In this document: piece by piece, positions 57,744 through 64,000 of the stretch | Layout: every line of letters starts with the position of its first letter | Position numbering within the stretch: the stretch's first letter is position 1 | Origin: Pseudoscleropodium purum | Taxonomy: Eukaryota; Streptophyta; Bryopsida; Hypnales; Brachytheciaceae | Assembly: GCA_963969395.1 (NCBI GenBank) | Contig: OZ017796.1 | Coordinates: 34,028,243 to 34,092,242, forward strand | DNA: 64,000 nucleotides | Direction: 5' to 3' | The notes under the pieces: generated by a model | What the model was told of the DNA's origin: nothing | The model's input: the letters and a program-made list of their open reading frames with translations, nothing else | Database searches by the model: none | Translations under genes and position numbers: made by a program

Positions 57744-60358
57744 ATGGAAAGAGTCAAGAGGATGAGAGTTCCTTATATGAAAGGACTAGAGTTGTGTGCC
57801 TCTCAACATTTGTCAAGAGGTTATGGACGTGGATGTGGTAGGAATAGTGATGTTGTGAGAGAAGAGGCAGTAGCTCAGAAAGTTGCGGAAGGACGATCTT
57901 CAAATCCTTACATTTCAATAGTTTCTCTTTCTATCAATGTCGAGGTCGTTCCTCTATGCTCTCTTCCTATGTAGGTGCAAAATGCTCCAAGTGAAAATCT
58001 GTAAACTGATCCATTCAATATAGGAATAGATTTTTCTACCCCAAGTCTCTATGGAGTTGATCCATTGGAACAACATAACTTTGATTTGATATTATCAAAC
58101 TTTGGTTCAACTAATTACTTGGATGATTGCATCACTGCAATTCCAGAGAGTGAAATTAGTCTTGAATCTTATAGTCCTATTTCCCTTGCTAGTGATGAAA
58201 CTTTCGTTGACTTAGTTTCTTCTTTCCCAACCAATGTAAGTAACCACTTGTGTGTTACAAGTTGTTCAAGTGGAAATCCTTCACTTGCATAGGGATGTGA
58301 TTTATCACCAGCAACTACTGAGAAACTAGTAGGTGGTTTTTTGAAATATGACCCAACAAGAGTGCAAAGAGTTTTGAGTAGTAGTGAAAACTCAGGTATC
58401 AATACAGACACATAGGCAAGAAATTTTTTTGATTAGTGAAGAATAGCTTATAGATTGAAAACATGTGATTCGATAGAGAAACTACCTTTGTAGGAGTTTG
58501 TGACTTTGCTTACCAAATTTTTTAGCATGTTGTGCAAGCAAAATGGAGACTTATATCCTAGTGGAAGCATTACGAATCTCTTACAAGCTTTCAATAGAAT
58601 CATTTGTCATGCACAAGATGAACGTATAATCTTGATTAGAGTTAGTGAACCCTAATTTAATATTAGAAAACATCCTTGGTTTATAGGTACAACTAAAGTG
58701 GTAGTAGATGCTATGAAACATAGCAAAGATGCTGGAGCCAAAAAAGAGAGCCACAAAGTAGATTGCATTACTTTTGAACAAGAACAAATATTTCTCTTCC
58801 ATCCTTGCAACATGGCTGTGTATCCCTCAAGTTGTCAGAAGCGTTTTCTTGGTTCTGTGTTACAGAGTTCTTGATTAGAGGAGGTTCAAAGCTACACAGA
58901 CTACTTATTTCCGACTTCTCTTTGGAGAAAGATGAAAATGGTGAAGCATTTTTAAGGTAAATCATACCATGATGATACTTCAACTACAAGTTCTTTGATA
59001 TCTCATAGTACTTGATGTTTCAATTCCATTGCTTTTCTTAGTAGGTATAATATTGTAGTTTACTAATATGGTGAGTTTTTGATGAGTGGTTGCAGATATG
59101 ACGAGCGGTTGTCAAAAGTGGACAAGCCATCAATGAAATGCTTTCAATAGGAGTATTTTCGTCCTCCAATTTCATCTTTTAATAGGGATGTTATAGAAAC
59201 ATTCTCTATTTTATTAGCATACATATGAGAAGAGTCTAAGAAAGTTGGCCCTCTTTTTTTGTAACCAATTCATAATGCTAGATCAACTATTTGGTATAGA
59301 AAAGGGATCCTTGTAGGTGAGAGTTCAATTAGAGGGTGGATTAAAGGCATGATGGCCAATGCAAGAATAGATGGGGATTTTACTAACAAAAGCAGTCGAG
59401 TTACTACAATCACATGCATGTCAGTTGCTCAAGTTCCAAGAGATATTATAACAAGAGTGACTAGTCACCATAATGACAAAACTCTTTCGCGGTTTGATCA
59501 GAGTGCTTCTCTAAAGCAAAAGGCTCTAAATCGTTAGCCATATGATACCACCACTAGAGCAGTATTGAATTTCAATCATCATTACCAGAAAGAGCTATAG
59601 GGTTGGCATTGCAAGCAATTCTTGAGTCCAAATAATGTGCAAATTCAACCTGTGAGAGTGTGAGTCAACTACAATCACAGCAATTCAATTTGCTCACTTG
59701 ACCAAACACACAAGGTACAATATATCAATAATTAGTATTTGATCACATCTAGCTCCCTTTGTTTAGTATCTTGTGAGATTAAGAATGATCATATATTAAA
59801 ATGGTGAACTCACTTGATTGTATCATTTGTGTGTGATTTTGTATAATTTGCAAATATTAAGAAACTGTATATAGTGGACCAAGGGACTCGATTGAACGTG
59901 AGGTCCACAACTTGGATGATGATTTCTGGGAGATAATCGATTTGGATTTCCTTCGGAGGACTGTAAAGGCGTCTAAAAAGTCTAGATTGTTCCGAGAGAA
60001 GTGGAAAAAATCAACACTTGAGCACTCAATTAAACATCAAGAGTATAGAAGCCCTGGATTTTCAAGTTCAATTATTCCAGATCTTTTAGTGTCTGCAAAT
60101 CTGGCAACTGCAAGTCTGGCAACATTCACAAGTCTAGGTAAGTTAAGTGAAGCAAGAGTTGTGAGCACTCAACTACCATCCGAAGTGAAAAATGTTGGAA
60201 TCCTAGTGAGTTGTGGAGGAACAAATGTGCCAACAGAAGATGTTGGTTGCACTTCAAGTGCTTTACTACCAAATAGTTTAGCGAACTTCCCACAGTTCAA
60301 TGGCAACTTTTCAAATTGTGTTTTCCACATCAACATTAGTGATGCAAATCATGATTAA
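57744..60358 (+). pseudogene. Crypton-like (DUF3504-type) tyrosine recombinase, decayed
   Basis: Broken frames line up with the eukaryotic DUF3504/Crypton tyrosine recombinases as I know them. From 58540 come NGDLYPSGSITNLLQAFNR, then MKHSKDAG and DCITFEQEQIFL, like the core-binding part. After a frameshift near 58820, FLIRGGSKLHRLLISDFSLE matches the first catalytic-Arg block. GTAAATC (58956) to TTGCAG (59095) looks like an intron. The catalytic C-terminal part follows at 59160-59540: PLFL, IWYRKG, TNKSSRVTTITCM and RDIITRVTSHHNDKTLSRFD. Here the second Arg is kept, the TGHR-like motif reads TSHH and the catalytic Tyr reads Phe. A tail frame (59912-60358) ends FNGNFSNCVFHINIS. About a dozen stops, mostly TAG, show it is dead. 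Element ends were not found. Confidence 0.72.
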
Positions 60359-61569
60359 AGCATATGTACAAAGAAGTAGTTATTAAATTCATGAATAGGT
60401 GCATAGTTTGACCAGAGAATGGAAGTTGAATGGATATTAGTGAAGTTTTTTTGTAACAAAGTTCAAGAGTCTCATGAATTTACTACATGTTCAAAGTTAT
60501 GTGAATTCAACAATTTGATGAATTTACTAGTCACTAGATGAAGTTAGGTGGATAAGTTAGGTGGATTGGCACTAACTAAGTAAATGCCAATCATTAGTAA
60601 GCTATAGAGATCATAATTGTTATGTTTATGATGGACCATGCATGCCGGTTCAGCTTCCCAACACTCAATTGACTAGTGCATAAGTTATCTAAAAAATAAT
60701 GTTTCAATTGCATGGAATTGTTTGTTGGCAATAAATATATTGTCTTCTATTGCTACGACTCAATTGCATGGAATTGTTTATTGATAAGGAAGATCTTGTT
60801 TTCAATTGCTATGATTAATTTCAAAAGGTTGTTTTGGTAGTTTCTTGACAAACTATGAGTCTAGCAGATCAAATTCACAAAGTCAATTGCTAGGACTCAC
60901 AATACAAACAAAGGTTGCTTTAATTTCATTATAATTACTTAAATACAAAATACAAGTATGTAAGATAATTTGTTAGACCAAATACATCCAACGAGAAGTC
61001 TTGAATACGTTAGTGTGTTGTAGAGAACTCATGAAGATAGGTTGTCAAATCTCCAATAACAAAGAATTGATTACAATCACACTATAGGATTCACTATGAC
61101 ATTTTTCAGCAATACATGCTCGTCGACTCTATTGTCTATGCAACTCTTAGAAACATGGTCACAAAAATGAGTTGGTTATATTGGTCGGTATATCAGAAGT
61201 GAGTATGTGGATTGTTGGTGTATGCCTTAAGTAAACTTGCTATAGATTAAATTTGATCATGAAGAGATGCTTAGTTTGGTGAAAAGTTAGGTGAGTTCAC
61301 TAGATGAAGTTAGGTGAATCTTCTTTCACTAAGTTAATATTGATTGGTAGAAGAAGAGATTTCTCTTAGATTTCGTTCATTCACACCAATGGAATTTCCC
61401 CTTCATACCACCTTGTTGAAAATTTGCATAGGTTTGCAGTGAGCATTATCAGTCTTAATCTGCCTCTCTTTAACCAATCACAACATGCCACAATGGCGAA
61501 ACTCTCCTGAATTGAGATTATGAGTAATGCATCCAAACTAAGCACCCCATAAGCACATGTGCAACTAAG
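60359..61569. other. Intergenic DNA
   Basis: CACTAGATGAAGTTAGGTG occurs at about 60532 and again at 61297 in direct orientation, a short duplicated piece. Otherwise nothing is recognised. Confidence 0.4.
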
Positions 61570-61947
61570 CGCACCATTTTTTTACAGACAATAGCTAGCA
61601 TGCAAGACTGACGTAATTTGTTCCACTCCGCTGAATCCTGAAGCCGCCCTAATTCATTCTAGCTTCATCGTCATGGCCGAGTGACGGTGGCAACCGCCGC
61701 CTACAGAGCGAGCTTGAGCTGAATGGAAAAGGCTCTGAAATAAATATAAGATCTCCACTCCATCTCATCCTTCGCAGCAGTTACATCACATCCCCCAGAT
61801 AGCTATCTGTCGATCTCTAGCTCAATTGCTCAAGAGATTCGCATTGATCGAATTGCGACAAGCATTGCGTCTCGATCTCACATTGATTGATTCCTGTGTA
61901 TTTGTTTTTGTTTAGCTTCCGCCAGCGTTGATCGGTCTTCAAGCAGC
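61570..61947 (+). promoter_or_regulatory. Upstream region of the small secreted-protein gene
   Basis: The part at 61570-61740 is duplicated in inverted form at 56480-56660. A TATA-like AAATAAATATAAG lies at about 61738-61750. Transcription could start near 61780. These are position-based assignments. Confidence 0.35.
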
Positions 61948-62197
61948 ATGATGGCGACCATGGGGATGGGCTCCTGGCTATTGCGAGCGCTGCTGCTGCT
62001 CATGATGGGCGTGACGTGGGGCAGCTTCACCAACGCCGAGTGCGTCGCCCTATACCAGCGCAAGTGGTATTCGCGTCTGTTCGACATAGAGGGCGACTAG
62101 AACACGGCTTGCCACAACACTCCAGCCAATGTGGGCGGACAGTACTTCCACCACCCCAGCAACTGCGTCAACAAAGGCATTGGCGGAGAGTGGGGTG
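61948..62197 (+). pseudogene. Small secreted Cys-containing protein, first exon with in-frame TAG
   Basis: The ATG at 61948 opens a frame MMATMGMGSWLLRALLLLMM followed by GVTWGSFTNA, a clear signal peptide. Then come ECVALYQRKWYSRLFDIEGD, a TAG at 62098-62100, and in the same frame NTACHNTPANVGGQYFHHPS, then NCVNKGIGGEWG up to a GTGAGT donor at 62198. Coding character continues after the stop, so the stop is recent, edited or read through. CAG to TAG would restore Gln. I do not recognise the family. The downstream exon is not certain. A polyadenylation-like GCAATAAACC lies near 62741. Confidence 0.6.
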
Positions 62198-62416
62198 AGT
62201 TTTACGTCTCGATCAAACGCTTCTTGCAATGTACTCCGCCACCGCAAAAGCCTGTACAGGGCTAGCTTCACTTGCTTCGACATGGTTTCTCCGATCCACA
62301 ACAGCCCACTACAACCTCGCCATGGAAACACTACGTCCATGATTCCATTTGCAGTTGGCGTGGGCGTGGACAGGCATGCGCATGTATGCTCCAGCCGGAC
62401 AGTAGTAACTATGTAA

Positions 62417-62439
62417 CTATATATATATATATATATATA
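62417..62439. repeat. (TA)n microsatellite
   Basis: About eleven TA units are read directly. Confidence 0.9.
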
Positions 62440-62949
62440 AATAAAAGTATTGATGTTTGCAAGTACATTTCGAAATGCATGCACAAGAGTGTTAGTGCAT
62501 GGAGAGGGTTTGATTGTTTGTGTTCGAGGACGAGATCCGATCAATTAATGTCGGCTATGAACAGGCTAGGAGTAGCTCGCTTCGATATTGATCAGCGAGG
62601 AATTGTTTGCGTGGGAAGAGGGAGTCACCCAGTAGAGCTGTGTGCGTGTGTGCATGTGGAGCTGTTTGCGTTACAAGCTCTGCTTCGAGGTGTTGAATAT
62701 ATCGTCGTTACGTATGCCCTCCAATGATCGATAAGTGTGTGCAATAAACCGGTATTCATATAATAAAGAATTTCGACTTCGACTCTTCAGAACATATCTG
62801 GGCAACCTACCTGGTTTACTTATTTGCATTGACTTAAGCCGATACTTGTGTACGTCCCGTGTAGAATCTTTGTCTTGAAGCTGATCATGTGTGGTGGAAA
62901 AAAATTTTACTTTTACCTTTATGTCCGCTGTTAAGTTAGCAGGACGTTA

Positions 62950-63194
62950 AATCATGCCCAGGAAATGGGCCCAGGAGGCTGAATTTAGCCCAGGAGAAAA
63001 CACAGGAATTTTTTATTTTTCACAATTTTTATTTTTGCAAATTCTGAATTCATATTTGCAATCAGAGACCCCAAATTAGCCAGGAGATATCGCTAACACA
63101 ACATAGAGATGGCTCAAAATAGAGGGCATTTTAAAACTTTTAACCCCAATAAACCCCCAAATTCCTGTGTTGGGCCCATTTCCTAGGCATGATT
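62950..63194. mobile_element. 245-bp MITE with 24-bp inverted ends and TA target
   Basis: AATCATGCCCAGGAAATGGG at the left is the complement of the right end with a single mismatch over 24 bases. TA (62948-62949 and 63195-63196) flanks both ends. CACAGGAATTT and AAATTCCTGTG form a second nested inverted pair. TA targets fit the Tc1/mariner group, but the end sequence is not Stowaway. Confidence 0.75.
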
Positions 63195-63211
63195 TACTGT
63201 AACGCCTTGCA

Positions 63212-64000
63212 TTAACCTTTAAAGTCCCAAGGCCATTTTTCTGTCAAAACCCTTCAAAATTGTCATTTTTGCTACATTCACAGAAGAATACAAAAAAAAT
63301 CTTTTTTTTAGAATCTAACCATAAGATCTTGTACTTTACTTATCTTAGCTCATGTGGTAAAAATTTCATGAAGTTTGACTATATAGATTGGAAGATATTA
63401 GCATTCAAAGTTGAAGAAGAAAGTTTTTTTGAATATTGACCTACAATTTCAGATGACTTTGATCGCCAATTGTGAATTTTTTTGTACTATAGACTTTAAA
63501 TTTAAAATGTTTAATGTTGAAGAATTGAGCTGAAAGTCTAGGAAAAAAAAATTAAAAAAAACAACAAAAACAATTGATTTTCATTCTTGAAAAAATTGTT
63601 TAGTAGAAGTAGGTCCAAGATTGAAAAAAAAAAATTGTTCATAACTCCAAGATGGGATTGAAAGACAATAATCCCAATGGTGAGATTGTTTTAGCAAACA
63701 AATACAACATTTTCAAAAAAAATTGTGAAAAATTGTAGAAATTGCATTCAAAAATGAATCCTACAAGTTATTTTTTCAAGAAGATGCTTAAATTGCTTGA
63801 AAACAAGATTCTTCGTAACTTTCTCATCATTAGTCCAAATAGAATGAATCAAAGCTTCACATGTAGACAAAAATGTAAAATTTTAGAAAAAAGAAATTTA
63901 AAATTTATTTTGATTTTATGCAATTTTTTCTGTATTGCTCACCGAGTTCAATTTCAAGCTTTTTGTGGTATAACTTTTGCTCCCGGGCACTAATTGAAAT
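63212..64000 (+). mobile_element. TTAA-type (piggyBac-like) element F, cut by the window end
   Basis: TTAA at 63212-63215 is followed by CCTTTAAAGTCCCAAGGCC. The interior is collinear with C1 (32260-33158): CTAACCATAAGATCTTGTAC, GAATCCTACAAGTTATTTTT and ATGAATCAAAGCTTCACATG. The right end lies beyond 64000. Confidence 0.7.

Overview
This is nuclear DNA of a land plant. GT-AG introns, two promoters with telo-box motifs (AAACCCTA) and plant-type proteins support that: a COX6a with the core LHIRNKEFPWG, a GTE bromodomain-NET regulator and a Bet1-like SNARE. The long AT-rich intergenic stretches, the odd kinase family and the transposon spectrum fit a non-seed plant such as a moss or lycophyte, but I cannot name the species.

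Layout. 1-2960: dispersed repeats, a small MITE and the 3' flank of a kinase gene. 2979-4703 (-): intact TKL-like kinase. 5000-11100: coding-like scraps, including two exons of a Bet1-like SNARE. 11100-13907: a second, broken copy of the kinase 3' end bracketed by two inverted TTAA-type elements. 14378-16236 (+): COX6a in four exons. 16.3-20.5 kb: no recognised gene, a 128-bp tandem repeat and a GC-rich patch. 20.5-23.2 kb: a 48-bp tandem repeat split by a CACTA transposon. 25.3-30.9 kb: the GTE gene in eight coding exons. 32.0-34.3 kb: a 100-bp tandem repeat interrupted twice by TTAA elements. 36.6-38.4 and 49.8-52.1 kb: two copies of a larger dispersed repeat. 40285-42619 (-): secreted two-module EGF-like protein in five exons. 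45.5-48.4 kb: two more TTAA elements. 53.7-57.5 kb: small repeats and strong hairpins. 57.7-60.4 kb: decayed Crypton-like (DUF3504-type) tyrosine recombinase. 61.9 kb: small secreted protein with an in-frame stop. 62.9-64.0 kb: a MITE and a further TTAA element running off the window.

The intact genes are unrelated housekeeping or signalling loci: respiratory complex IV, chromatin reading, a cell-surface EGF-like protein and a kinase. They are not an operon or pathway. Most of the interest is in the mobile DNA. At least six related elements have TTAA targets and CC...GG ends, as in the piggyBac superfamily, and one has an empty site visible in the same window. A eukaryotic tyrosine-recombinase transposon remnant is also present. 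Both are uncommon or poorly documented in land plants, to my knowledge. All coordinates, splice sites and translations were read by eye, without database searches.
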